Below are positions 16,893 through 26,069 of a stretch of 64,000 nt of DNA, in pieces. Position 1 is the first letter of the stretch. Each line of letters starts with the position of its first letter. Below the pieces are notes generated by a model. That model ran no database searches. It was given only the letters and a program-made list of their open reading frames with translations, and had not been told where the DNA came from. Location: assembly GCA_009837395.1 (NCBI GenBank), contig VXTP01000006.1, positions 248,001 through 312,000 of the forward strand, read 5' to 3'. The position numbers were made by a program, and so were the translations under genes. The stretch comes from Gemmatimonadota bacterium (GTDB lineage Bacteria > JAAXHH01).

Positions 16893-17735
16893 TTGCAGAT
16901 CATCGATGCGCATCAGCATCTCTGGGATACGGCCGAACTGAGCTATCCCTGGCTGGAAGGATTCGACGCCCTTCGGCAGCGGTATGGACCGGAGGACTAC
17001 CGGGCCGCGTTCGAAGGCATCGATATCGCCCGATCCGTACACATTGAAGCGGACCCCGCCCCCGGCGCCGAGGTGGCCGAGGTGGACCGGCTCGTGCGCA
17101 TCGCCGCCGAGGACGGCATGATCGGCGCGATCGTCCCCACGGCGCCCCTGGAATCGGAGGGCCGCGAGAAGACCCTGGAGCGGCTGGCCGCGGACTATCC
17201 CATGGTGGTCGGCATTCGCCGTATGGCCTGGCATCACGAAGATCCTTCGTTCTACAGCTGGCCGTCCCTGATCGAAGGCGTCAAGGCGTTGCCGAAGTAC
17301 GGGTACACCTTTGAGTTATGCGCCAACGTCACGCAGCTGGACGCGGCGGTGACCCTGGTTCGCGCAACCCCCGACGTGACCCACGCCATCAACCACTGCG
17401 GAGGGCCGGATATCGCGGCGGACGGTTTCGCGCCGTGGGCGGACTACATGAACCAACTGGCCGGGTGTCCCAACACGGTCTGCAAGATCTCCGGACTCGT
17501 GACCCGGGCGAAGGAAAACTGGACCGCGGACGACCTGAGACCCTACATCGACCATCTGATCGACATCTTCGGGTTCGACCGGGTGATGTACGGCAGCGAC
17601 TGGCCGGTCTGTACGCTCGCGGCGACCTACCGGGCGTGGTTCGAAACGCTCGTTGCAGCGGTGGAGAGTGTCTCCGAGGAGGACCGCCGCAAGTTGTTCC
17701 ACGACAATGCCCGTCGCTTTTACAAGTTGGGATGA
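16893..17735 (+). CDS. Amidohydrolase-family protein, L-fuconolactonase-like
   Basis: The start is TTG 16893, chosen because GGGAGGTG lies 7 nt upstream and the resulting N terminus MQIIDAHQHLWD is the canonical one; a longer frame from 16788 would overlap the MBL gene. The 280-residue protein has the amidohydrolase-2 barrel: the DAHQHLWD metal motif, YPWLEGF (typical of fuconolactonase-type members), a His in AINHCGG and the C-terminal metal Asp in MYGSDWPVC. The family hydrolyses sugar lactones (for example L-fucono-1,5-lactone) in the cytoplasm. Several sugar-acid enzymes in this window make that plausible; the exact lactone is inference. Confidence 0.87.
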   Translation: MQIIDAHQHLWDTAELSYPWLEGFDALRQRYGPEDYRAAFEGIDIARSVHIEADPAPGAEVAEVDRLVRIAAEDGMIGAIVPTAPLESEGREKTLERLAADYPMVVGIRRMAWHHEDPSFYSWPSLIEGVKALPKYGYTFELCANVTQLDAAVTLVRATPDVTHAINHCGGPDIAADGFAPWADYMNQLAGCPNTVCKISGLVTRAKENWTADDLRPYIDHLIDIFGFDRVMYGSDWPVCTLAATYRAWFETLVAAVESVSEEDRRKLFHDNARRFYKLG

Positions 17736-17766
17736 ATGACGCCGGAAAAGGCAGGAGTCTCGAAAC

Positions 17767-18579
17767 GTGTCTGTAGTGACACAGCCTGGTACGCTACCCG
17801 GTACGCAGCCCGATACGCAAACTGAACAGCTGGAACCGGAAGTAAGGGATCGGGAATGGGTACGTGTCCCCGGCTCCGGTGGCGGGCATACCGGATCAGA
17901 CCGGCGCGAAACCGGAACCGGCGGTGGTGACGGCCGCGGTGACGGTCGGGAAGGTGACGGCCGGGGCGGTGGCGGCCGGGGCGGTGGCGGTGACGACGGA
18001 CCGCCCGGCTCCCCTTCCGCGGCGCCATCGGCCATGGGGACCAACGTACTGGGCATGCTGGTGTTCATTGCCAGCGAGGCCGTCCTATTCCTGACGCTGA
18101 TCGTCACGTTCGCCGTGGTACGGGCGGGCTACCCGGAATGGCCGCCGTCGGACCAGCCCAGGCTCCCCGTGATGTTGTCCTTCTTCAACACTTTTGTCCT
18201 GCTGGGCAGTGGCGCGGCCATGTTCGGAGCGTGGCGGTCCATCCGGCGTGGGCGTGTGGCCTATTCCAGACGTCTGCTGAATACGGCCACGCTGCTCGGT
18301 ATCCTGTTCCTGGTGGTGCAGGGCGTGGAATGGATCCGGCTGATCGATTTCGGCCTGACCGTGACCCAGAACATCTACGGCGCGGTATTCTACGTAATGA
18401 TCGGGATGCACGCGCTGCATGTCTTCATCGCCGTCCTGGGACTGCTCTACGTATCACGCAGGTTCGGCAAAGGCGCGTATACCCGCGAAGTACACGACGG
18501 TTTGACCATGGGCGGGATGTTCTGGGGATTCGTCGTGCTCGTCTGGCCCTTGCTATTCGTTTTCGTCTACCTCCTGTGA
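17767..18579 (+). CDS. Heme-copper oxidase subunit III with Gly/Arg-rich N-terminal linker
   Basis: A 270-residue protein starting at GTG 17767. Residues 1-85 are low complexity, with blocks of Gly, Arg and Asp (for example GRGGGGRGGGGDDG). From about residue 90 the sequence is a five-helix COX III domain: GMLVFIASEAVLFLTLI with the conserved Glu, FFNTFVLLGSGAAMFGAW, LLGILFLVVQGVEWIRL, MIGMHALHVFIAVLGL and a final FWGFVVLVWPLLFVFVYLL. Subunit III supports proton-pumping terminal oxidases of the inner membrane. No subunit I or II is in the window, and the flanking genes are unrelated, so it is a stand-alone copy. The Gly-rich extension is not a family feature. Confidence 0.85.
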   Translation: MSVVTQPGTLPGTQPDTQTEQLEPEVRDREWVRVPGSGGGHTGSDRRETGTGGGDGRGDGREGDGRGGGGRGGGGDDGPPGSPSAAPSAMGTNVLGMLVFIASEAVLFLTLIVTFAVVRAGYPEWPPSDQPRLPVMLSFFNTFVLLGSGAAMFGAWRSIRRGRVAYSRRLLNTATLLGILFLVVQGVEWIRLIDFGLTVTQNIYGAVFYVMIGMHALHVFIAVLGLLYVSRRFGKGAYTREVHDGLTMGGMFWGFVVLVWPLLFVFVYLL

Positions 18580-18626
18580 GCCTTCCGTCTTTAGCGTTTC
18601 CTTCCCGGAATAGAAACGGAGCGAGC

Positions 18627-19841
18627 ATGAAACCGTCCTTCGGCACCGCCGTACTGCGAACGGCGGAAGCGTTGAGCGCCCAGGGCAAGGACGCCAACCA
18701 GATCGCGAAGTTTGTATGCGACCAGGACCCCGATGGGTACAACTACGGCATCGGCATCGTCGTGGACGGGAAGGGCCGGGCGTGGCCGACCTCCGAGACG
18801 CTGCTCAACCATGCCAGGGCCGAAATAGACCACAGCCTGGCAGGCGAGTACATGAGCACCGCGTCCCTTTCTGATCCGTTGAAGGAGGCCGTGCTGCGCT
18901 GGCAGCGCATCCCGGAGGACCACTGGGGCCGTTTCTCGCTGCTGATTCCCTCCGACGCGGGCACCGGTGCGGTGAAGACCGCGGTCGAGATGGCCCTGCA
19001 GCTCTATCCGGATCTGCAGGCGATCGGCGTGGAAGAACTGTCCTGGCCCGCCTACAAGGCGATCGCCCGGATGAGCAGGATAGCGTGCCGCGAGTTTCCC
19101 ATCGGTGACGTGATGGACGCCTCGGATCTACTGCGGATCTACCAGGCCGGCCCGATGAACACGACCGGCCGCGTCCAGTCCCTCGAGACCATGAACGAAC
19201 GGGCTTCTGCGTCGAAAGGCCGCCCCGTACTGCTGGACCGGGCGTATTCCGGATTCGAGTATGCCCGCCTTCTAGATTCCCACGGGTATGACGAGATCAT
19301 GGCCATGAGTTATGACGACCAGATCCGGCCCTTCATCGAAAACGACGTGCCCTTCTGGATTTCCGTCAGCCCCACCAAGTCCTTCGGCACCTTCGCCCTG
19401 CGTCCCTGCGGGATGCTCCTGGTGCACCTGCCGGACGCGTCCCGGTCGGGAGAAGTGGCGGCGCTGTCCAATACGGTGACGCGCGCCCGAGGTTCGTCAT
19501 TCGAACATCCGGTAACGCGGGCGTTTGTCTCCGCGCTGGTCAACGACCTGGCGTCCCTGGAACGTGAACACGCGGACATCCTGCGTCGCGTAGCCGCGGC
19601 GGAGCAAGCCTGGAAGGACCGATGCGCCGGTTCACCGCTCTCCGAGCTGTTCACGGACCGCTATGCCGGCCTGTTCCGCAATCCACGCGTCGAGGACGAG
19701 GCCCAGGCGGTGATATACGATGCCCATCTGTATCCTGTTTTCACGCCCGGACGTTGCAGGCTGAACGTTACCGGCCTTCCGGAGGACGAAGACATCGCCG
19801 GTGACCACGTGAAGGTTTTCGCCCGGTTTTGCCGTGGATAG
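18627..19841 (+). CDS. Aspartate-aminotransferase-like (class I fold) PLP enzyme, divergent
   Basis: The start ATG 18627 has GGAGCGAGC upstream; the frame is open further back but overlaps the oxidase gene. The 404-residue protein resembles the AspC/TyrB group. Parallels are SDAGTGAVKTAVEMA (cofactor phosphate region, compare GGTGAL), PVLLDRAYSGFEYA (the PLFDFAYQGF block), SPTKSFGTFALRPCG with the presumed Schiff-base Lys251 (compare SYSKNFGLYNERVG), and a C terminus YPVFTPGRCRLNVTGLP. N-terminal conservation is weak. It is probably an aminotransferase with unusual substrate or a paralogue with altered reaction. It stands between the COX III gene and the RidA-like gene, which would fit an enamine/imine-producing PLP enzyme beside a RidA-type deaminase. 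Confidence 0.65.
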   Translation: MKPSFGTAVLRTAEALSAQGKDANQIAKFVCDQDPDGYNYGIGIVVDGKGRAWPTSETLLNHARAEIDHSLAGEYMSTASLSDPLKEAVLRWQRIPEDHWGRFSLLIPSDAGTGAVKTAVEMALQLYPDLQAIGVEELSWPAYKAIARMSRIACREFPIGDVMDASDLLRIYQAGPMNTTGRVQSLETMNERASASKGRPVLLDRAYSGFEYARLLDSHGYDEIMAMSYDDQIRPFIENDVPFWISVSPTKSFGTFALRPCGMLLVHLPDASRSGEVAALSNTVTRARGSSFEHPVTRAFVSALVNDLASLEREHADILRRVAAAEQAWKDRCAGSPLSELFTDRYAGLFRNPRVEDEAQAVIYDAHLYPVFTPGRCRLNVTGLPEDEDIAGDHVKVFARFCRG

Positions 19842-19955
19842 GATGGCCGTCCATTACTTTTCCCGCTTGTTTTTACCGGTCCGACCGTTTAGTTTCTACG
19901 GCCTGAATCATTGGAATATCCGCCATTTCAATCCGATCCGAAAGGAAGTCTCCGC

Positions 19956-21152
19956 ATGGCACAGGTCAGCATCGTCAGGCATAATCCCATCGCCATCTTT
20001 TCCAATCCCACGGAAGTGCTCGTCAAGGACGATCGCAACCACGTATTCCGCCTGGTCGAACCGAGCGGTAATGTGGGTACGCAGTATCCCAATGACGTGG
20101 GCTCCGAGTGGTTCGGCACGATCGAGAACCTGAACAAGAACCTGGCGATCTGTGGCGTGAATTGGTCCGACGTCTACAAGACGGACGTGCTGTGGACGAC
20201 TCCTTCCGGCGACCGCGAGGACTGCGACCGGCTCAAGGACGACTACAACGCCGTGTACGCTCCGATGATCGAGGCGGTGACCGGCGGCCCGCTGCGTTCC
20301 AACCGCATGGCGCGGTTTACGCACCCCGAGGGCTTCCCGGATCCCGTGGCGCTGTTCGAGGTCCAGATCAAGGCCGTCAGCGGCGAGCACGTCAGCATCG
20401 GCAACGGCGTGATCGACTACGGATACTGGCAGGACCACCAGCCGAGCGGCGCGTCGGTCATGCACACCCGCGACGGCAAGGTCGTCACTTCTCTCGGGTC
20501 CGACCTGGCGGAGGAAACGGCTTTCGTGCTTGACGAACATTATGAAAAGCCCTTTGCCGAAGCCGGCATCGATTTCCGGAAGCAGACCGTTTGGATGGAA
20601 ATCCTGGTCGCCGTCGACGACGCGCCCGGGAAGACCTGGGAGCGGATCGATACGGTACGTCGGGTCTTCGAAGACTACTACGGCGACGACCGGCCGGCCG
20701 GGCTGATCTACCCGGTCTCCCGCATCCCGAACCTGGACGGCATCGTGGAACCCCAGCCCAGGGTGGTCTCGGGCGACGTGAGCATCACGCGGTCCGGTGA
20801 ACTGGAGGACGGTTTCAGCACATGGACATCCATTCACTATGGCGGCGTGACCGAAGTCATGACCAGCGCCGTGGGCGGTGACGACGCCGGCCTGCAGCTC
20901 TCCACGCTGGACGCGCGCATCCAGGCAGCGGGCGGAAGCGGACTCAAAGAGGACGGCATCTTCAACAACGCCTACGTGGTGGCCGGCGACGACACCGAAG
21001 CGAACCGGGCCTGGATACAGGAGTTCAACGCGTCGTTCAGCGCGTGGTACGAAGGTTTCGCGCCGGCGGGCCGCACCGCACAGTTCATCGGCGGCATTCA
21101 ACAGGCGTCTTACCGCTCGGGCATCTCCAACCGCGCCATTTTTGCCGGATAG
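19956..21152 (+). CDS. Protein with apparently three tandem RidA/YjgF-like domains
   Basis: The start ATG 19956 is preferred (AAGGAAG upstream) over an in-frame ATG at 19911. Three segments of the 398-residue product each resemble the RidA pattern of a helix, a 'vk-Thr-x-V' strand and an 'N-x-x-Y/F-x-x-x-F/Y' helix. They are residues about 40-125 (TIENLNKNLAICGVNWSDVY, then LKDDYNAVYAP), about 150-250 (FAEAGIDFRKQTVWMEILV, then VRRVFEDYYG) and about 285-395 (LDARIQAAGGSGLKEDGIFN, then FNASFSAWYEG and PAGRTAQ). RidA proteins are homotrimers that hydrolyse reactive enamines/imines from PLP enzymes; a three-in-one chain would be an intramolecular trimer. Domain boundaries are estimated by eye, and activity residues cannot be confirmed. 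Confidence 0.5.
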   Translation: MAQVSIVRHNPIAIFSNPTEVLVKDDRNHVFRLVEPSGNVGTQYPNDVGSEWFGTIENLNKNLAICGVNWSDVYKTDVLWTTPSGDREDCDRLKDDYNAVYAPMIEAVTGGPLRSNRMARFTHPEGFPDPVALFEVQIKAVSGEHVSIGNGVIDYGYWQDHQPSGASVMHTRDGKVVTSLGSDLAEETAFVLDEHYEKPFAEAGIDFRKQTVWMEILVAVDDAPGKTWERIDTVRRVFEDYYGDDRPAGLIYPVSRIPNLDGIVEPQPRVVSGDVSITRSGELEDGFSTWTSIHYGGVTEVMTSAVGGDDAGLQLSTLDARIQAAGGSGLKEDGIFNNAYVVAGDDTEANRAWIQEFNASFSAWYEGFAPAGRTAQFIGGIQQASYRSGISNRAIFAG

Positions 21153-21227
21153 CACGGAAAAGGCCAGGTCGGGACTGGTCAGGCCGGGAATGGCGTTTCA
21201 GACCCGCAGCGCCACGGGGAGGTACGC

Positions 21228-22931
21228 ATGAATCCCGGCCTTCTGCTGTGTTTTCTACTTCTCTTCTTTCCGGTATTTCAAGTCGATCTAGACGGTGCAG
21301 ACCAGTCCAGGGCCGCGGCGCAGTCCGGGGTCGCGGCGCAGTCCGTCAATTCGGTGGGCAGGACCATGCCCCCGGATGCGGCGCCCCTCGCGCGACAGGT
21401 CTATTCCTTACACCTGCCCGAACCCACGACGCTCGACATCGGAATCGCCGTCTACGAGGCGACCGGTGCGGTGTTTTCCTTCGAAGGCCTCACTCGGCTG
21501 GATCATAACAACGAACTCACGCCGGCCGCGGCCGATCGATGGGAGGCGTCCCCCGACGGTACGCGCTGGACCTTCCACCTGCGACGCGGCGCGAAATGGA
21601 GCGACGGCCGGCCCGTCACAGCCCACGATTTCGAGTATGCCTTCAAGCGGATGGTCGATCCGGCCAGCGCGAATCGAAACGCTTCCTTTTACTATGAAAT
21701 CGAAGGCGCGAAGGCCTTCAACCAGGGACAGAACCGGGACGCGGATTCCGTCGGCGTCCGGGCCATAGACGACCACACGCTGGAAATCCGGACCACGCTG
21801 CCCTGTCCCTATCTCCCCTACATCGCTTCTTTCCCCACCTCCGTTCCGGTGCCCCGCTGGCAGGTGGAGAAATTCGGTCCGGGCTGGTCCGAACCCGGCC
21901 GTTTCGTGACCAACTCGACCTTCAAACTGGCGTCCTGGGATCACGGCGCCCGCTTCGAATTCGTTCTGGACCCGAACTACAACGGTCCCCACAAGGGATT
22001 CGTGGAGCGGATCATCGGGAAATTCCTGGATACCCGCATGATGGCCGGCGGCACGCTGTCCTACGAGAACGACGAGATCGACCAGCAGGACGTGACCCCC
22101 ATCGACCTGCCGCGCATCCGAAGCCATCCCGGGCTTTCAAGGGAACTTCACGTCAGCAAGGATTTCATGACCCATTTTCTCTTCTTCAACGCGGACTTTC
22201 CCCCCTTCGACAACCTGAAGGTACGCCAGGCAATCAGCCACGCGATCGACCGGGAGGCCATCTGCCGCGTACTGCTCCAGGGCATGGGCATGCCGGCCTG
22301 GTCGATGCTGCCGCCGGGGTTCCCCGGCTACGCGGACGGAAAGTTCCGGGACATTCAGCGCTTCGACCCGGAACGGGCCAGACAGCGCCTGCGCGAAGCG
22401 GGATACCCGGAGGGGCGCGGGTTTCCCAGGATCGAGATGTGGATCAACAACATGGCCCGGCAGCAGGTCGGGCAGGCCATACAGGAGATGCTCAAATCCC
22501 ACCTGGGGATCGATATGACGATACGCGTCGTGGAGAACATCTCCTACCGGACCGCCCAGTACCAGCGAAAGATCCCCTTCAGCCTCATCCAGTACCACTA
22601 CGATTATCCCGACCCGAACAACATGCTCGCTATGGTGTGGCGCTCCCAGCCGGCCGGATACAGCCGACATCCCTGGATCAACGCCGAATTCGACCGCCTG
22701 GTCGACGAGGCGGCATCGGAAATGGACGCAGCCCGGCGGTTCCGGCTGTACGACCAGGCCCAGCGGATTCTCGCCGAGGACGTGGGCGCCGTGTTTCTCT
22801 ACTACGGCATGAAGGCTTCGTTGCGGAAACCCTGGCTCAAGGGCATCAAGCGCGACCATGACGGCGAATACCCCTTCTGGGGCAACAACACGGGTTATTT
22901 CGACATTTACATCGGCGATGACAGACCCTGA
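21228..22931 (+). CDS. Peptide ABC transporter substrate-binding protein (SBP family 5)
   Basis: A 567-residue periplasmic binding protein. It has an N-terminal hydrophobic signal (MNPGLLLCFLLLFFPVFQV) and an Ala/Gln-rich spacer. The family body has LTPAAADRWEASPDGTRWTF, LRRGAKWSDGRPVTAHDFEY, VRQAISHAIDREAI and the C-terminal FLYYGMKASLRKPWLKG. It resembles OppA/MppA-type oligopeptide binders. It precedes the alcohol dehydrogenase and the complete permease/ATPase set that follow on the same strand, so it may be an alternative receptor for that transporter. Confidence 0.88.
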   Translation: MNPGLLLCFLLLFFPVFQVDLDGADQSRAAAQSGVAAQSVNSVGRTMPPDAAPLARQVYSLHLPEPTTLDIGIAVYEATGAVFSFEGLTRLDHNNELTPAAADRWEASPDGTRWTFHLRRGAKWSDGRPVTAHDFEYAFKRMVDPASANRNASFYYEIEGAKAFNQGQNRDADSVGVRAIDDHTLEIRTTLPCPYLPYIASFPTSVPVPRWQVEKFGPGWSEPGRFVTNSTFKLASWDHGARFEFVLDPNYNGPHKGFVERIIGKFLDTRMMAGGTLSYENDEIDQQDVTPIDLPRIRSHPGLSRELHVSKDFMTHFLFFNADFPPFDNLKVRQAISHAIDREAICRVLLQGMGMPAWSMLPPGFPGYADGKFRDIQRFDPERARQRLREAGYPEGRGFPRIEMWINNMARQQVGQAIQEMLKSHLGIDMTIRVVENISYRTAQYQRKIPFSLIQYHYDYPDPNNMLAMVWRSQPAGYSRHPWINAEFDRLVDEAASEMDAARRFRLYDQAQRILAEDVGAVFLYYGMKASLRKPWLKGIKRDHDGEYPFWGNNTGYFDIYIGDDRP

Positions 22932-23049
22932 CGGACCAACCCGCGCAGCCCCGTCCGTTTCGGTTTGACAATACCCGGCGGTCAGGTACATTCAGGAAGA
23001 TGCATCCACTACCAGGTTGCATCACGCCGGAGGCCAGAAAGGAAAACCG

Positions 23050-24039
23050 ATGAAAGCGGGACAAATCGTCGCACCGGAACGCATCGAAATCGTGGAAGCC
23101 GAACGGCCGGACCTCGCGCTGGAACGAACCGATCCGGACGGGCTGAAGGACCTGGTGCTCGTTCGAACCGTAAACGCCGCCATTTGCGGCAGTGACCATC
23201 CGGTTTTCACGGGTCCGGCGAACTACCCCGCGCCGCCGGGGGTGTCTCTTCATGAGAGTATAGGCGTTATCGAAAAGTCCTGGTCGAACGGATGCCGGGA
23301 AGGGGATCTCGTCCTGGCCCTGCCCACCGGCTCGAGCGCCATGGCCGAGTATTTCCTCGGACTGGGCTCGTCCGTGACACCATTGCCGGAGGGACTGCCC
23401 CAGGAACAGCTATTGATGGCCCAGCCCCTGGGTACCGTGTTGTATTGCCTTCGTAAAATGGGCCACTTGATCAACGCGGAAGTCGCCATCGTCGGCCAGG
23501 GTCCCATGGGACTGCTCTTCACGGCCATGATGCGTAACCTGGGCGCGGCATTGATTGTCGGTATCGACCAGTACGACAACCGGCTTGCCGCCGCGAAGGA
23601 GATGGGGGCGACCCACATCGTGAACTCGGCAAGTACCGATCCGGTGGAGGCCGTGAACGAGATCACCGCCGGTCGTATGGCCGACGTGGTGATCGAGGTC
23701 GTGGGCGTCGAGGAGACCTTCAATCTGTGCGTCAAACTGGCCCGCCGCAACGCGCGGTTCATCAACTTCGGCGTCCCGAAGACAACGCAGTACACGGCCG
23801 ATATCTTCGATCTCTTTCGCAAGAACATCCAGTTGACGACTTCGGTCGGACCGGATATCCATATCGACTTTGCCAGCGCCATGCGCATGATCGGTGAAGG
23901 CCGCGTCGATGTTTCGCCCATGATCTCGCATAAACTGCCCTTCGCCAGGGTCCAGGACGGTTTCGAAATGGCCACCGGGCGCAAGGGAGCGTGCATCAAG
24001 ATCGTCATAGATTTCGAGGAGAAGGGCCTGGGCAGGTAG
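23050..24039 (+). CDS. Zinc-type medium-chain alcohol dehydrogenase
   Basis: The start is ATG 23050 (AGAAAGGAAAACCG upstream); upstream in-frame extension is not needed. The 329-residue MDR protein has the catalytic zinc Cys in AICGSDHP and a His-Glu pair in LHESIG. The coenzyme-binding GQGPMGLL and IVGID (Asp ending strand 2, suggesting NAD) follow. The structural-zinc four-Cys loop is absent, which is common in sorbitol/threonine-DH-like subgroups. It lies between two SBP genes of the peptide transporter with about 118 and 71 nt gaps; whether it acts on a product of the imported substrate is unknown. Confidence 0.87.
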   Translation: MKAGQIVAPERIEIVEAERPDLALERTDPDGLKDLVLVRTVNAAICGSDHPVFTGPANYPAPPGVSLHESIGVIEKSWSNGCREGDLVLALPTGSSAMAEYFLGLGSSVTPLPEGLPQEQLLMAQPLGTVLYCLRKMGHLINAEVAIVGQGPMGLLFTAMMRNLGAALIVGIDQYDNRLAAAKEMGATHIVNSASTDPVEAVNEITAGRMADVVIEVVGVEETFNLCVKLARRNARFINFGVPKTTQYTADIFDLFRKNIQLTTSVGPDIHIDFASAMRMIGEGRVDVSPMISHKLPFARVQDGFEMATGRKGACIKIVIDFEEKGLGR

Positions 24040-24110
24040 CCGCCCGGAGGATCATTGGACCGTGTGCGGGTAATTCATCGCGCACAGGAAACGCCTGGAG
24101 GAATAACGTC

Positions 24111-25970
24111 ATGCATAAGACCCTGAGTGCTGCGGCAAAGACCGCTGCAGTCTGTCTGCTCGCCGCCCAGATCGCCTGCGGCGGCGGCGAAACGACGGAA
24201 GATCCCTGGAACAAGGTCCAGGATATCCTGTCCGAATCGAGGGATACGGTGGTGCTGGACGGGACGGAGAAGGCGGCGTTGAAGTACACGGGTACGGACG
24301 AACCCCTGTACGGTGACTGGATGGTGCGCCACGCGCTTTCCGATCCCGAAAACTTCAATCCCTATACGTCGAGCGACCAGGGCGCTACGCAGGTTCATGC
24401 CTACGTCTTCGAGTCGCTGCTGGAACCGGAGTACGATCCGCCCTACGTGCAGCGGGGTTTCATCGCGGCGGACTATCCCGACGTATCGGACGACAAGCTG
24501 ACCTATACCTTCCGGCTTCGCGAGAACGTCCATTTCTCGGACGGCGTTCAACTGACGGCGGACGACGTGCTTTTCAGCATGAAGGTCATCCAGACGCCCA
24601 CGGTACGGGCGCCTCACCTCAGAAACTACTACTCCTCCATTCAGGACGTCAAAAAACTCGGGGAATACGAGATCAGTTTCGAATGCCGCCAACCCTACAT
24701 CCTGAACGATCTCTTCCTCGGCGGTTTCGATATCCTCCCGCGGCATTTCTACGATCCGGACGGGCTGCTCGATCCGGTGCCGATCGGCAGCCTCATCGAC
24801 GGCAGCTGGGAAGCGGGGGAACACGCGGACCGGGTACGGCAGTTCGGCGAACGGTTCAACCAGGATTTCAACCGGCGCATGTTGGGAAGCGGGGCCTATT
24901 ACGTGGCGGACTGGGAGGACGACGTGGTCACGGGACAGCGGGTCGTGCTCACCCGCAACGAGAACTACTGGGGCCGGGACGAGGCAGAGATTCCCGCCGC
25001 CGGACACGTGGACAGGGTCGTCTTCAAGATCATCAACAACCTGGACGCCGCCTTCATCGAACTGACCAACGGCAACCTCGATATCCACGGAATGAAACCC
25101 CTGGAATTCAAGGAGAAGAGCTGGTCCCCCGGCTTCGTCGACCGGTTCATGAAGGGCATTCAGTACGCTGGAGGGTACACGTATATCGGGTGGAACAACG
25201 AACACCCCATATTCCGGGACCGGCGGGTCCGGCAGGCGATGACCCACCTCACCGACCGGGAATCCATGGTGCGCAACCTGCTCTTCGGGCTCGCGGAGAC
25301 GGTCGAAAGCCCCATTCACAAGTTCCGGCCCGAGTATAATCTCGACCTGCAGCCCTACGCCTACGACCCGGACCGGGCCCTGGTCCTGCTGAACGAAGCC
25401 GGATGGTCGGATACGGACAACGACGGGATTCTCGACAGGGAGATCGACGGCGAGCTAACCCCCTTCCGTTTCGAGTTTCTCGTCAACTCGGGCAATCAGC
25501 TGAGGAAGGACATCGCGCTTACACTGCAGAGCGCGTTGGAGGACCTCGGCATCGACTGCCAGGTCCGCGAACTCGACTGGTCCATATTCCTGGAACGGGT
25601 GAAGAACAAGGACTTCGCGGCCGTGACCCTCGGCTGGACCGGCGGTACGGGCCTGCGTTTCCCACCGGATGCCTACCAGATCTGGCATTCGTCCCAGATC
25701 GCGGGGAACGGATCGAACTTCATCAGTTTCCGCAACGAAGAATCCGATGAGATCCTCGAGGTCTACCGGACGGAATTCGACATGGAAAGGCGGATCGAAC
25801 TGTACCGCCGGTTCCAGGAGATCCTGCACGAGGAACAGCCCTATACCTTTCTCTGGAAATCGCGTGTCGCCAGTGCGTACAGCCGGCGCTTCCAGGGCGT
25901 CAACTGGTATCCGGCCGGCGCCGTGAACCAGGAGTGGTGGGTGGAGCCCACAGACCGCATGTACCAGTAG
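24111..25970 (+). CDS. Peptide ABC transporter substrate-binding lipoprotein (YejA/DppA-like)
   Basis: ATG 24111 follows a strong GGAGGAATAA site. The 619-residue product begins with a signal ending at CLLAAQIAC, with Cys24 followed by GGGE, so it is probably a lipoprotein, although the lipobox is imperfect (Gln at -3). The body is SBP family 5: LTYTFRLRENVHFSDGVQLT, VRQAMTHLTDRESMVRNLLF and a C-terminal EEQPYTFLWKSRVASAYS. The length matches the long YejA-like receptors. A Ca-loop-like insertion DTDNDGILDRE occurs near residue 435. The permeases and two ATPases follow directly, so this is the cognate receptor. Confidence 0.9.
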   Translation: MHKTLSAAAKTAAVCLLAAQIACGGGETTEDPWNKVQDILSESRDTVVLDGTEKAALKYTGTDEPLYGDWMVRHALSDPENFNPYTSSDQGATQVHAYVFESLLEPEYDPPYVQRGFIAADYPDVSDDKLTYTFRLRENVHFSDGVQLTADDVLFSMKVIQTPTVRAPHLRNYYSSIQDVKKLGEYEISFECRQPYILNDLFLGGFDILPRHFYDPDGLLDPVPIGSLIDGSWEAGEHADRVRQFGERFNQDFNRRMLGSGAYYVADWEDDVVTGQRVVLTRNENYWGRDEAEIPAAGHVDRVVFKIINNLDAAFIELTNGNLDIHGMKPLEFKEKSWSPGFVDRFMKGIQYAGGYTYIGWNNEHPIFRDRRVRQAMTHLTDRESMVRNLLFGLAETVESPIHKFRPEYNLDLQPYAYDPDRALVLLNEAGWSDTDNDGILDREIDGELTPFRFEFLVNSGNQLRKDIALTLQSALEDLGIDCQVRELDWSIFLERVKNKDFAAVTLGWTGGTGLRFPPDAYQIWHSSQIAGNGSNFISFRNEESDEILEVYRTEFDMERRIELYRRFQEILHEEQPYTFLWKSRVASAYSRRFQGVNWYPAGAVNQEWWVEPTDRMYQ

Positions 25971-26069
25971 TCGCGCGCGCCGGCAGCTGAGATCGCGCGT
26001 GGCGGCCCCGTCTTTTTCCGCAGTGACACGCGAAACCGACCATGATCCAGGCCGGGGTCACAAGCGCCT

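Noticed and set aside
24075-25319. 414-residue minus-strand open frame opposite the SBP lipoprotein
   Set aside because: Mirror frame of a clear SBP family gene, with no protein family features.
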